A DNA stretch of 64,000 nucleotides, taken from positions 124,001 to 188,000 of the forward strand of contig NZ_JAINUY010000009.1 of NCBI RefSeq assembly GCF_020026915.1. The letters run 5' to 3'. Shown here one piece after another: positions 54,549-63,629 of this stretch. The notes beneath the pieces were generated by a model. It was not told the origin of the DNA. It was given only the letters and a program-made list of their open reading frames with translations, and did not search any database. Each line of letters starts with the position of its first letter. Position 1 is the stretch's first letter. The position numbers and the translations under genes were made by a program. The stretch is from Flavobacterium potami. Lineage in GTDB: Bacteria; Bacteroidota; Bacteroidia; Flavobacteriales; Flavobacteriaceae.

Positions 54549-57500
54549 TTAAAATTTAAGATCAATTCCTACTGTGTATGTTCTTACATTCGGATATGCA
54601 GCTGCATAACCGTCTGTTTCAGGATCTATACCCTTGTATTTTGTAATGGTAAAAAGATTTTGTCCGTCTAATCTTAACGCCGCTCCCTGCATGTACTTTC
54701 CGAACCATTTTTTTGGAAAATTGTAGCTCAACGAAAGGCTTTGTAATCGAACAAAAGAAGCATCTTGCATAAAAAAGTTTCCAGAACCGTATTGTGTATA
54801 TCCAAAATGAGAACCTGGTCTTGTATTGGTCGGATTATCCGGTGTCCATCTGTTGTATACATTTCTAACTGCATTTCTTCCGTTTTGTGCTACACCTACC
54901 GCCGTTACTCCATACGTAAAATCGGTCTGATCGATTATTTTTCTTCCAAACATTCCATTAAATTGAAAATTCAATTGGAAGTTTTTCCATGTAATTGTAT
55001 TCGCTAATCCGGCAACAAAATCTGGATCTGCAGAACCTAATAAAACAGTATCTGCTTCATCAATTTTTCCGTCTGGTGCTCCTGTTCTTAAAAACACACC
55101 ATTTTCATCGGTTACTGGGTTTCCAGCAGCATCTCTCACAAATCCGTTAAGATCTTTAATTTTTATTTGTCCAGGATATAAATCTGGCTGTGCCGGAACA
55201 ATCTCTCCTGTTTGCATTACACCATCAGCAATTTGCATGTATTGTGCACGAACCGGATCATTATAGCTTTCGTAAACTGATGGTTTCCAGTCTGGTGCTC
55301 TTTCTTTCCATTTGGTCTTAAATTGAGAGTATGTAAAAGTACTTACCCATTTAAAGTTCGGAATATCAACGTTTACAGTACTTACAGTAAGCTCTAAACC
55401 TTTACTTTGCGTACTTCCAATGTTTGCCCAAACAGTATTAATTTCCTGATAACTGTTAATTGGTTTTAAAGTCAATAAATCTGAAACCACTCTGTCGTAA
55501 ATCTCAAATGCTCCGTAAACTCTTTTATTAAACAATTCGAAATCAAGACCTAAGTTTTTCTCTGTTGTAGTTTCCCATTTCAAATCAGGATTTTCAAGTC
55601 TTGAAGGAAAAACTCCAATCAAAATAGATTCATCTGGATTTAAGTAAGCTGGTTGCGCGTAATAAGCACCAAAAGCACTTCCACCGATTGAGGCGTTACC
55701 CGTTTGTCCGTATCCAAATCTGAATTTAAGCTGCGAAACATATTTATCGATCGATTTCATGAAGTTTTCCTGAGAAACATCCCAACCAACGGCAACAGAT
55801 GGAAATAATCCGTATTTATGATTTTTAGCAAACACACTCGCACCATCACGACGAATAGTCGAAGTCAGCATGTATTTATCTTTGTATGAATAATTGAATC
55901 TGGTGAAATAAGAAATAAAATTATTCTCTGATTTTGAAGAAGCTGTTACCTTTGTTCCCGCACCGGCATTCATATTGTTCCATAAGAAAGCATCTGTAAT
56001 AAAATTGCTATTTCCTAAAGTAGAACCTTCTGTTCTGTAGGTTTGTTGAGAATATCCCACCATTAAACCGAACGTGTTGTCTTCCATTAATTTTCTGGTA
56101 TAATTTAATGTGAAGTCAAATAAATCATCGTTTTTTCTTTGTGTATTAATTGTCGCTTTTCCGTTTTCTAAAGCTCCATACAAAGTCGTTCTTGGCAAAT
56201 AAGTATTACGATTTGAATTTCCCTGATCGAATCCTGCCTGAAATCTCGCAGTAAGTCCTGGTATTGGTTTAATTTCTGCATAAAAATTAGTCAACGTTCT
56301 GTCTATTAAACCTTCATCAGAAATTGTCAACAAAGAATATGGATTCGGTTCTAAGGCATTATCTGGATTTATTGGATAGTTTCCGAATTCATCAATTGCC
56401 AAAATATTTGGTCCTTGTTGAATAGCTGATCGAATAATTCCTGAATTTTCAAACTGATCTCCTCCTAATTGCGAATTCTGATTCTTAATTCTACTTTTGG
56501 TCAAATTCATACCAAAGTTGATATAATCCGTCAGTTTTTGATCTAAACTAAAATGTACTGTACTTCTTTTTAAACCAGAGTTTTTAATAACACCTTCCTG
56601 ATTGAACAAGTTTCCTGATAAAAAGTATTTTGTAGTCCTTGTTCCTCCACGTAAAGAGATGTTGTTTTGCTCGATCATTCCGTCTCTGGTAACCAATCCA
56701 AGCCAATCGGTTCCTTTTCCGGCATTTCTAATTTCTTCATCCGAATAAATTCTTTTATACGGAATTCCATTTACCGGAGCTGCATTTGCTTCTGCTAGAG
56801 TTTTTGGAGAATACGGATATACTTTATTAATAAATTCCCAGTTTTCTTTTGCTGCATCATTTCTAAGCTGCATCCACTCTTTCAAATCCAAAACTTCATA
56901 ACTGTCATTGTATTTTTGATACGAATAAGAACCTGAGTAATCTACTCTTACATCGCCCTCTTTTCCTTTTTTGGTTGTAATCAAAATAACACCATTTGCC
57001 GCTCTTGCACCATAAATTGCAGTAGAACTAGCATCTTTTAAAACCTCAATCGATTCGATATCGTTTGGATTAAAAGAATTCAGGATACTTTGTGTACCTC
57101 CGTCGTAACGGTTTCCAGTTCCAGGTTGTTGCAAGTTTGTGATAGGAAAACCATCCACAACAATCAACGGATCGTTACTCGCATTTATCGAACCTGCACC
57201 ACGAATCTGAATATTAAATCCACCACCTGGCTGCGCACTGTTCTGAGAAATCTGCAAACCTGCCACTTTTCCTTGAAGTGCTGGTAAAACAGACGGTGTA
57301 GAAGATAAGGTTAAGGTTTCTCCCTTTACAGAAGAAATAGATCCTAAGACATTTTTCTTTTTCTGAGTTCCATAACCAACAATAACAACCTCATTAAGAT
57401 TTTTAGATGATGGAACCATTGAGATTCTAAGGTTAGTAGCGTTGTTTATTGGAGCTTCTTTAGTTTCATATCCAACGTAAGAGAATATTAAAGCTTCTGT

Positions 57501-57803
57501 TGTAGAAGAAACGGTGATGGTAAAAGTTCCGTCAAAATCTGTTGTTGTTCCTCTTGCTGAGCCTTTTGGTACAATCGTTACTCCGATCATTGGCTGTCCT
57601 AATTCGTCTAAAACCACACCTTTAATCGTAATATCGGCTTCCGACTTGCTTTCTGTAATTTCCGAGTTTTCACTGCTGTCCGACATAGATGCCGCATTTA
57701 CTTCAAAAACAGTTACTATCAAAAATAAAAGTGTAATTATTGCTTTAAAATTAAATCTTATTTCTGGGTAGCTACTGCACAGTAACTTGTTACTTTTTTT
57801 CAT
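54549..57803 (-). CDS. SusC/RagA family TonB-dependent transporter of the second PUL
   Basis: The 1084-residue protein has a signal peptide to about 38, a carboxypeptidase-D-like domain (about 58-130; IKGVVLDELGQPMIGVTI), the plug start NEVVIVGYGTQKKKN, the SusC signature LKDASSTAIYGARAANGVILI and a barrel ending YTVGIDLKF. It imports oligosaccharide together with the SusD encoded downstream. It heads the operon susC-susD-DUF4832-CBM9-DUF5009-GH109. No HTCS, sigma/anti-sigma pair or other regulator lies beside it; the leader and the 21-bp repeat at 58181-58217 are the only control candidates. Confidence 0.95.
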   Translation of the reverse strand: MKKSNKLLCSSYPEIRFNFKAIITLLFLIVTVFEVNAASMSDSSENSEITESKSEADITIKGVVLDELGQPMIGVTIVPKGSARGTTTDFDGTFTITVSSTTEALIFSYVGYETKEAPINNATNLRISMVPSSKNLNEVVIVGYGTQKKKNVLGSISSVKGETLTLSSTPSVLPALQGKVAGLQISQNSAQPGGGFNIQIRGAGSINASNDPLIVVDGFPITNLQQPGTGNRYDGGTQSILNSFNPNDIESIEVLKDASSTAIYGARAANGVILITTKKGKEGDVRVDYSGSYSYQKYNDSYEVLDLKEWMQLRNDAAKENWEFINKVYPYSPKTLAEANAAPVNGIPYKRIYSDEEIRNAGKGTDWLGLVTRDGMIEQNNISLRGGTRTTKYFLSGNLFNQEGVIKNSGLKRSTVHFSLDQKLTDYINFGMNLTKSRIKNQNSQLGGDQFENSGIIRSAIQQGPNILAIDEFGNYPINPDNALEPNPYSLLTISDEGLIDRTLTNFYAEIKPIPGLTARFQAGFDQGNSNRNTYLPRTTLYGALENGKATINTQRKNDDLFDFTLNYTRKLMEDNTFGLMVGYSQQTYRTEGSTLGNSNFITDAFLWNNMNAGAGTKVTASSKSENNFISYFTRFNYSYKDKYMLTSTIRRDGASVFAKNHKYGLFPSVAVGWDVSQENFMKSIDKYVSQLKFRFGYGQTGNASIGGSAFGAYYAQPAYLNPDESILIGVFPSRLENPDLKWETTTEKNLGLDFELFNKRVYGAFEIYDRVVSDLLTLKPINSYQEINTVWANIGSTQSKGLELTVSTVNVDIPNFKWVSTFTYSQFKTKWKERAPDWKPSVYESYNDPVRAQYMQIADGVMQTGEIVPAQPDLYPGQIKIKDLNGFVRDAAGNPVTDENGVFLRTGAPDGKIDEADTVLLGSADPDFVAGLANTITWKNFQLNFQFNGMFGRKIIDQTDFTYGVTAVGVAQNGRNAVRNVYNRWTPDNPTNTRPGSHFGYTQYGSGNFFMQDASFVRLQSLSLSYNFPKKWFGKYMQGAALRLDGQNLFTITKYKGIDPETDGYAAAYPNVRTYTVGIDLKF

Positions 57804-58448
57804 ATTATTCTGGTTAGTTAAATGATTAATTGAAAAACAAACTTTGTGTGCATAAAAAAATGGTTAGGGATTTTATCAATCACAAAGTGTAAGCGTTTGG
57901 TTTATGTTTTTTTTGATTTCATAATTTGTTTTCTGTTTTGTTTTTTCGTTTCTGTTAGATTGTTTTTTTGATATTCTTTATTCAGCTTTTCTCACTCACT
58001 TAAAATCAGCTGATTATTCTTTTTCTGGTTTGCTTTTTTTGCTTTAAGATCTCACTTTCGTTTTTTATTCTACAAGGTCATTTTCGACTAAAAAAAACGA
58101 ATAAAAAAAAGCCTTTTTATACTTACTTATGGCTAAACTAAATAATATTTTTTAATAAACAATGGCAAAATCAAAAAAATGTGTTCGTGCACATAAAAAA
58201 AGTGTTTTCGAGCACATTTTTTAGAAAAAGTATTATTAAATTCTTACTGATTTTAAATTACAATATGTAAGAATTCAAAATTTTGCGTCAAAAATTCAAT
58301 TATTTTTCGAAAAGAATTCTTTTAATTTTAATATTCATTTAATTAAAAAACGCAACATAATACCGTTATCAATATACTATTTTTAAAAATTATGTTAGAA
58401 TCTGTATTAATTTCCATTATTGAAATCACCTCAAAATTCTACGCCCTC
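57804..58448. other. Long leader/upstream region of the second PUL susC
   Basis: No gene is seen. On the susC strand about 57890-58080 is strikingly purine-rich (plus-strand T-runs). ACTTTGTG (57841-57848) and CACAAAGT (57882-57889) form an inverted repeat near the start codon. No perfect TAnnTTTG box was found. Confidence 0.45.
58181..58217. promoter_or_regulatory. Candidate operator: two GTGTT...GCACAT repeats 21 bp apart
   Basis: GTGTTCGTGCACAT (58181-58194) and GTGTTTTCGAGCACAT (58202-58217) start exactly 21 bp apart with A7 between them. That geometry fits two turns of the helix, as for AraC-type sites, though each unit also has internal TGT/ACA symmetry. It lies about 380 bases upstream of susC. 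Confidence 0.5.
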
Positions 58449-59831
58449 TTACAGTAAATCCTCAATTACAGTGATAAATTTTTCAGCCAAATCATCTGCT
58501 TTTTCTTGAGAAATACTCTCCGTATAAATTCGGATAATTGGTTCTGTATTCGACTTTCGTAAATGCACCCATTCTTGGTCAAAATCAATTTTCACTCCGT
58601 CAATAGTATTAGGCTTTTCTGCACTAAATTTTTGGGTGATTTTTGCTAAAATTCCATCCACATCAATTTCGGGAGTCAATTCAATTTTGCTCTTGCTCAT
58701 GAAATATTCTGGATATCTTTTTTTAAGCTTTTTGCAAGAAATCTTAAGATTTGCCAAATGCGACAGAAACAAGGCAACTCCAACCAAAGAATCTCTGCCG
58801 TAATGTGCTTCGGGATAAATAATTCCGCCGTTTCCTTCTCCCCCAATAATTGCTTTTGTAGTTTTCATAACTTCAACTACATTTACTTCTCCGACGGCGC
58901 TTGCTTTGTAAGTTTGACCATGTTTTAATGTAATATCTCGCAAGGCGCGTGAAGAAGATAAATTGGACACCGTACTTCCTTTTGTTTTTCCTAAAACATA
59001 ATCGGCACAGGCAACCAAAGTGTATTCTTCTCCAAACATAGAACCGTCTTCACAGATTATCGCCAAACGATCTACGTCTGGATCAACAACAATTCCTAAA
59101 TCGGCTTTTTCAGTCACCACTAATTCTGAAATATCAGTTAAATGCTCTTTTAAGGGTTCTGGATTATGAGGAAAATGTCCATTTGGTTCACAATACAATT
59201 GCACACATTCTGCACCTAATTCTTCTAATAAAGCAGGAATCGCAATACCTCCGGTAGAATTAACAGCATCTACAACTACTTTAAATTTGGCGCTTTTTAT
59301 GGAATCAACATCGACTAAAGGCAATTTCAAAACTTCTTGAATATGTCGTTTGATGTAACCTTCTTTTTTTTCATACTGTCCTAAATCGTCTACTTCTGCA
59401 AATAGAAAATTTTCATCTTCGGCGATTTTTAAGATTTTTTCTCCTTCAACTGCGTTTAAGAATTCGCCTTTTTCGTTAAGCAATTTAAGCGCATTCCATT
59501 GTTTAGGATTATGACTCGCCGTGATGATTATTCCACCGTCAGCGTTGTCTAATGTAACAGCAATCTCAACCGTAGGTGTAGTCGAAAGACCAATATCTAC
59601 TACATTGATTCCTAATCCGGTTAGCGTATTCGCCACGAGATTGCTGATCATTTCTCCTGAAATTCGGGCATCTCTTCCCAAAATAACAGTAAATTTTTTA
59701 TTTTGATTATTGGCTTTAAGCCACATTCCGTAAGCTGCAGCAAATTTTACTGCATTTACAGGAGTCAGATTTTCATCAACAACCCCTCCGATTGTTCCTC
59801 TTATTCCTGAAATTGTTTTTATTAATGCCAT
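58449..59831 (-). CDS. glmM: Phosphoglucosamine mutase / phosphohexomutase
   Basis: The 460-residue protein has all four phosphohexomutase motifs: S106 in TASHNPKQWN (phosphoserine), the Mg loop DPDVDRLA near 250, the sugar loop GEGNGGIIYPEAHYGRDS near 325 and the phosphate loop RKSNTEPIIRIY near 430. GlmM turns glucosamine-6-phosphate into glucosamine-1-phosphate for UDP-GlcNAc synthesis. Many Bacteroidota carry this shorter relative, which may also use mannose or GlcNAc phosphates. Its place beside sugar-activation genes fits hexosamine metabolism. It is separated from the transporter gene by a 201-base repeat-rich gap. Confidence 0.85.
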   Translation of the reverse strand: MALIKTISGIRGTIGGVVDENLTPVNAVKFAAAYGMWLKANNQNKKFTVILGRDARISGEMISNLVANTLTGLGINVVDIGLSTTPTVEIAVTLDNADGGIIITASHNPKQWNALKLLNEKGEFLNAVEGEKILKIAEDENFLFAEVDDLGQYEKKEGYIKRHIQEVLKLPLVDVDSIKSAKFKVVVDAVNSTGGIAIPALLEELGAECVQLYCEPNGHFPHNPEPLKEHLTDISELVVTEKADLGIVVDPDVDRLAIICEDGSMFGEEYTLVACADYVLGKTKGSTVSNLSSSRALRDITLKHGQTYKASAVGEVNVVEVMKTTKAIIGGEGNGGIIYPEAHYGRDSLVGVALFLSHLANLKISCKKLKKRYPEYFMSKSKIELTPEIDVDGILAKITQKFSAEKPNTIDGVKIDFDQEWVHLRKSNTEPIIRIYTESISQEKADDLAEKFITVIEDLL

Positions 59832-59844
59832 GTTTGTTTTTTAT

Positions 59845-59890
59845 TTTTTGCCACGAATTACACGAATTTTCACTAATTTAATTTGTGTCG
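59845..59890. repeat. Degenerate tandem CACGAATT-type repeat
   Basis: Three near-10-bp units (CACGAATTA, CACGAATTTT, CACTAATTTA) follow TTTTTTGC. Similar GCCACGAATT stretches are common between genes in flavobacteria (from memory), so this may be one copy of a dispersed repeat. Confidence 0.45.
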
Positions 59891-59976
59891 AAAATGATAT
59901 AAGTCGAGTTTAAACATTTCAGATAAGAAATCTGAATGTCTTTAATTGAATAGATAAATAAAAGTTCTGCTTGTCT

Positions 59977-60011
59977 AAGCTTTGTCAAAGTTTAAAACTT
60001 TGACAAAGCTT
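59977..60011. repeat. Perfect 17-bp palindrome before the MFS gene end
   Basis: AAGCTTTGTCAAAGTTT and its exact complement AAACTTTGACAAAGCTT are separated by one base. It lies 21 bases past the transporter stop codon, so it may serve as terminator stem, but no T-run follows; a dispersed palindromic element is the alternative. Confidence 0.75.
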
Positions 60012-60032
60012 TACGTACTTATTTACAACGCT

Positions 60033-61406
60033 TTACCAACTTCTGTATTTATGCCCCTTAAAAGCAAAAAATACAATCATAAGATAAGCTGGAATTAGAA
60101 TTAAATAGGCCAATTGATTACCACTTTTTGCTGTTTCTGCAATTCCACCCGCTTCATTTGATGTATTGATTGTATCGGCAAGCATTCCATATAATAATGG
60201 AAAAACTGCTCCGCCAATAATTCCCATAATCAAAATGGCACCTCCTATTTTTGTAAATCCGCCTAAATCCTGAAGCGCCATTGGCCAGATTGCCGGCCAG
60301 CATAATGCATTTGCAAGTCCAAGCAATGCAACCAGGATAATTACAACAGGTAATTGTGGAAGTCCAGGCAATTCAATCATGATTTTTGGCGAAAGGGTAA
60401 CAATTAATCCTACCAAAATCAAACCTAAAAATCCGGAAACTTTTAAAGCAAAAACCTGAGAAACGTATTTTGGAATCAGGGTAATTCCTAAAATATATCC
60501 GATTACCATAAAAGTCATTGTAAAAGAAGTCAGTTTCAAATAAAAAGAACCACTTTCTCCATAAACTCCCAATTGTTTTCCGAAGCCACCAATAGAATCT
60601 CCTGCCAAAACTTCGGCTGCGACGTAAACCATTAAAGTAATTACTCCAAAAACCAATTGCGGATGTTCGAATGCTTTCTTTATTTGTTTGAAAATACTCA
60701 AATGCTCTGCTTGTCCTTCATCATCTAAATTAATTTCAGGAAGTGGAGAAAATTTCACTAAAACAGCCAAAACCAACATGATAGCAGCCATATACATATA
60801 TGGTGTTTGCAATTGTAAAGCCAATGCATCTAAAGCCGTTTCTTTTTGTCCAGCAGACATTACCGCAATTTTATCCGCAGAATAATCTCCGATATTAGAT
60901 AAAACCAAAGACGTCAGTAATAACGGAGCCAGAAAACCTGCTAGTTTATTTGCAATTCCTAAAACGCTGATTCTCGCAGCCGCACTTTCACGAGGCCCAA
61001 TAACCACCACATACGGATTTGAAGCTGTTTGCAAAACTGCCAAACCAGTTCCCATTACAAATAAAGCTACCAAAAACAGCGAAAAAGTTCTCGCTTCGGC
61101 GGCAGGATAAAAAAGTATTGCTCCAGCGGCTATAACCAATAAACCTAAGGAAATTCCGTTTTTGTAACCTACTTTTTCAATTAAAAAAGAAGACGGAATC
61201 GCCATTACAAAATAAGCAATGTAGAAGGCAAAAGTCACAAAATAAGATTGCGATTCTGTAAGTTCACAAGCCAATTTAAAAAACGGAATCAGCGGCCCGT
61301 TTAGCCAGGTTACGAAACCAAAAATAAAAAACAAGGAGGTTAAAATAACCATTGGAATCAAAGTGCTATTTTGATCTTTCTGTAAGGTAATATCTAGTTC
61401 TGACAT
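60033..61406 (-). CDS. Sugar MFS transporter of the FucP/GluP (FHS) family
   Basis: The 457-residue protein has 12 predicted helices in two halves with a central loop (about 215-240). The family start is visible: LFFIFGFVTWLNGPLIPFFKLACELTESQSYFVTFAFYIAYFVMAIPSSFLIEKVGYKNGI. LQTASNPYVVVIGPRESAAARI is also typical. FHS members import glucose, galactose, fucose or N-acetylglucosamine by proton symport across the inner membrane. The neighbours favour an amino sugar, but the sequence alone does not decide. Confidence 0.9.
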   Translation of the reverse strand: MSELDITLQKDQNSTLIPMVILTSLFFIFGFVTWLNGPLIPFFKLACELTESQSYFVTFAFYIAYFVMAIPSSFLIEKVGYKNGISLGLLVIAAGAILFYPAAEARTFSLFLVALFVMGTGLAVLQTASNPYVVVIGPRESAAARISVLGIANKLAGFLAPLLLTSLVLSNIGDYSADKIAVMSAGQKETALDALALQLQTPYMYMAAIMLVLAVLVKFSPLPEINLDDEGQAEHLSIFKQIKKAFEHPQLVFGVITLMVYVAAEVLAGDSIGGFGKQLGVYGESGSFYLKLTSFTMTFMVIGYILGITLIPKYVSQVFALKVSGFLGLILVGLIVTLSPKIMIELPGLPQLPVVIILVALLGLANALCWPAIWPMALQDLGGFTKIGGAILIMGIIGGAVFPLLYGMLADTINTSNEAGGIAETAKSGNQLAYLILIPAYLMIVFFAFKGHKYRSW

Positions 61407-61448
61407 ATTTTGGTTCGGTTTTTAGTTAGTTAATTTTATTTGTAAATA

Positions 61449-61583
61449 ATTTCAACACATAGAAACATAGATTTAGAAAACCTAAAAAGGCGTTTCACTT
61501 TATTTAAATGAACATAGCTATGTGTGTCTTGCAATTTTTCTTTCTTCTTTCTTCTACTAAGCTATCTTTCTATGTGTTTATAT
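61449..61583. repeat. ACACATAG/CTATGTGT repeat region
   Basis: ACACATAG (61455-61462) is matched by inverted CTATGTGT copies at 61518-61525 and 61570-61577, with AACATAG units between them. The 186-base gap between the epimerase and transporter genes holds nothing else. It is probably a dispersed non-coding repeat. Confidence 0.45.
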
Positions 61584-61592
61584 TCTCATCGA

Positions 61593-62519
61593 TCATTTAC
61601 TGATTAATTCCTGATGATAAAAAAGAATTGTTTCTTCTAAAGCACGATCAATTGAATATTCTGGTTTGAATCCTAATTGATTGAATTTCTCCGGATTTGC
61701 TTTTGAATGTTTGATATCGCCCGGTCTTTCTTCTAAAAATTTAATCTGCGATTTAGAATTTGTAATTGCGATTATCTTTTCTGCTAATTCCAAAACTGAA
61801 GTACTGTGGCCTAAAGCTACATTATACGTTTCATTTCCCGTTTGAGAGGCCAGAATGTTTGCTTTTACCACATCTTTCACATAAATAAAATCTCTTGTTT
61901 GCGAACCATCACCATAAATGGTTATCGGTTCATTTTGAAGTGCTTTATTAATAAAAATTGGCACCGCAGCCGCATAAGCCGATTCTGGATTCTGACGCGG
62001 ACCAAATACGTTGAAATATCTCAAAGATGCTGTTTGAAGCTGATATTGATCCAAATACATTTTTAAATAATATTCTCCATCTAATTTTGTTATCGCATAC
62101 GGAGTCATGGGTTCTGGAAACATCGTTTCTACTTTTGGCAAAACGGGATTATTTCCATAATTCGCCGCCGATGTGGAAAGTACCACTTTACAATCGGCAT
62201 TGTTTTTTGCCGCTTCCAAAATATTGATTGTTCCAATCGTATTGATTTCGATACATTCTTTAATTTTCAACAAAGATTCTGGCACGCTAACCAAAGCTGC
62301 TAAATGAAAAACAGCACTTGCTCCGTCGATTACTTCACGAACTAAATTTTTATCGCGAATATCTCCTTTTACGAATTCAACATTTAAATTTTCAAGGTTA
62401 TGCTCAAACCCCGTTCTAAGACTATCATATACCAAAACTTGATGTCCTTGATTGGATAAATGTTCCGCAATATGACTTCCTATAAAACCAGCGCCGCCAG
62501 TAATTACATATTTTTTCAT
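61593..62519 (-). CDS. NAD-dependent sugar epimerase/dehydratase (UDP-hexose 4-epimerase-like)
   Basis: The 308-residue protein is an extended short-chain dehydrogenase: GGAGFIGSH at 8-16, the YxxxK pair Y141 and K145 in TPYAITKLDGEYY, STSAANYG near 115-122, and GDGSQTRDFIYVKDV near 203. UDP-glucose and UDP-GlcNAc 4-epimerases share this pattern. It is 5 bases downstream of the kinase gene, so it should act on the nucleotide sugar made by its operon partners, possibly converting the galacto to the gluco form (inference). Confidence 0.88.
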   Translation of the reverse strand: MKKYVITGGAGFIGSHIAEHLSNQGHQVLVYDSLRTGFEHNLENLNVEFVKGDIRDKNLVREVIDGASAVFHLAALVSVPESLLKIKECIEINTIGTINILEAAKNNADCKVVLSTSAANYGNNPVLPKVETMFPEPMTPYAITKLDGEYYLKMYLDQYQLQTASLRYFNVFGPRQNPESAYAAAVPIFINKALQNEPITIYGDGSQTRDFIYVKDVVKANILASQTGNETYNVALGHSTSVLELAEKIIAITNSKSQIKFLEERPGDIKHSKANPEKFNQLGFKPEYSIDRALEETILFYHQELISK

Positions 62520-62524
62520 GTCTT

Positions 62525-63628
62525 TTATTTTAATGTTCCGATGAAATTCAAACTGTAATCTTCCATTTCTTGAAATTGTTCCGAAAGACTATCAATTAGC
62601 TTGAACTGGTTTTTAGAGCGATCTAGATTGTGTTCTGGATATTCTGTTTTATAATAAATATCATCGTTTAGAAAATCGGTTAAAAATCGCAACGCCATTA
62701 TAAAAACCATTGTTTTTGCTCCCAAAGGCAGATATTTTATTTCCAGAGTAGAAAGTGATGCATTAGTCTTTTCTAAAAAACCTTTTACATACGCTTTATA
62801 AAACTGCAGATTGAAATTGACCAACTCTAAATTCTTCTCGTCTTCTGCCGCCGTATTACAAATCGTTCTGATTGCATCTCCAAAATCGTAATGAATAATT
62901 CCGGGCATTACGGTATCGGTATCAATTACGCAAAGTCCTTTTTTGTTCGTATCAAAAAGCGCATTTGAAATTTTTGTATCGTTGTGCGTCACTCTAAGTT
63001 TGATTTTCTTAGCATCTTTTAAGTTTTGCAAAACATGCATCTCTTCTTTTAAATCCGCAACCTTTTCAATTAATTCTTTCGCTTGTTCAATTCTTTGCTC
63101 AGAAGCTTCTTTCAGCGCAGTATCAAATTGAGAATAACGAAACGCCATATTATGAAAGTTCGGAATCACTTCTATCAGCTTTCTTGCATCAAAATCACTC
63201 GTTAGATTCAAGAATTCTCCAAATAACTTTCCGCCTTCGTATGCAATTTCTTCGCTATTTACAGTTTCAAAAGTTAGACTTCCTTCAATATAAACCATTA
63301 CGTTCCAGAAATTACCTTCTTCATCTTGATGATAGAAAACGCCTTTTTTTGTTCCCACAAAAGTCAATACTCGACGTTGTAATTCGGCTTCAGAAAGATG
63401 TTTAAGTTTTTTAAGCAAATGTTTGCTTACACTTACTTTATTTGAAACAAGACCTGGAACATCTTTAAAAACACCATCGTTAATTCGTTGTAAAATGAAC
63501 TGTCTACCACTTTCAGTTGTTACCAGATAAGTGTCATTAATATGACCGGAAGACAGTTCTTCAAAAGTTTTAAAAACCTCAATGTGGTCAAACTTTTCAA
63601 AAATAAATTTTAATTGTTCCGCTGTCAT
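62525..63628 (-). CDS. NahK-like sugar kinase (phosphotransferase family)
   Basis: The 367-residue protein has an aminoglycoside-phosphotransferase fold. The N-lobe has DTYLVTTESGRQFILQRIN, the catalytic loop is RVTHNDTKISNALFD and the metal-binding end is CVIDTDTVMPG. This loop (HNDTKxxN, IDxDTVMPG) is typical of the N-acetylhexosamine 1-kinase branch rather than antibiotic kinases. NahK phosphorylates GalNAc or GlcNAc at C1. The gene is one base from the nucleotidyltransferase stop codon and 5 bases before the epimerase gene: a kinase-transferase-epimerase cassette. Confidence 0.82.
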   Translation of the reverse strand: MTAEQLKFIFEKFDHIEVFKTFEELSSGHINDTYLVTTESGRQFILQRINDGVFKDVPGLVSNKVSVSKHLLKKLKHLSEAELQRRVLTFVGTKKGVFYHQDEEGNFWNVMVYIEGSLTFETVNSEEIAYEGGKLFGEFLNLTSDFDARKLIEVIPNFHNMAFRYSQFDTALKEASEQRIEQAKELIEKVADLKEEMHVLQNLKDAKKIKLRVTHNDTKISNALFDTNKKGLCVIDTDTVMPGIIHYDFGDAIRTICNTAAEDEKNLELVNFNLQFYKAYVKGFLEKTNASLSTLEIKYLPLGAKTMVFIMALRFLTDFLNDDIYYKTEYPEHNLDRSKNQFKLIDSLSEQFQEMEDYSLNFIGTLK

Positions 63629-63629
63629 A

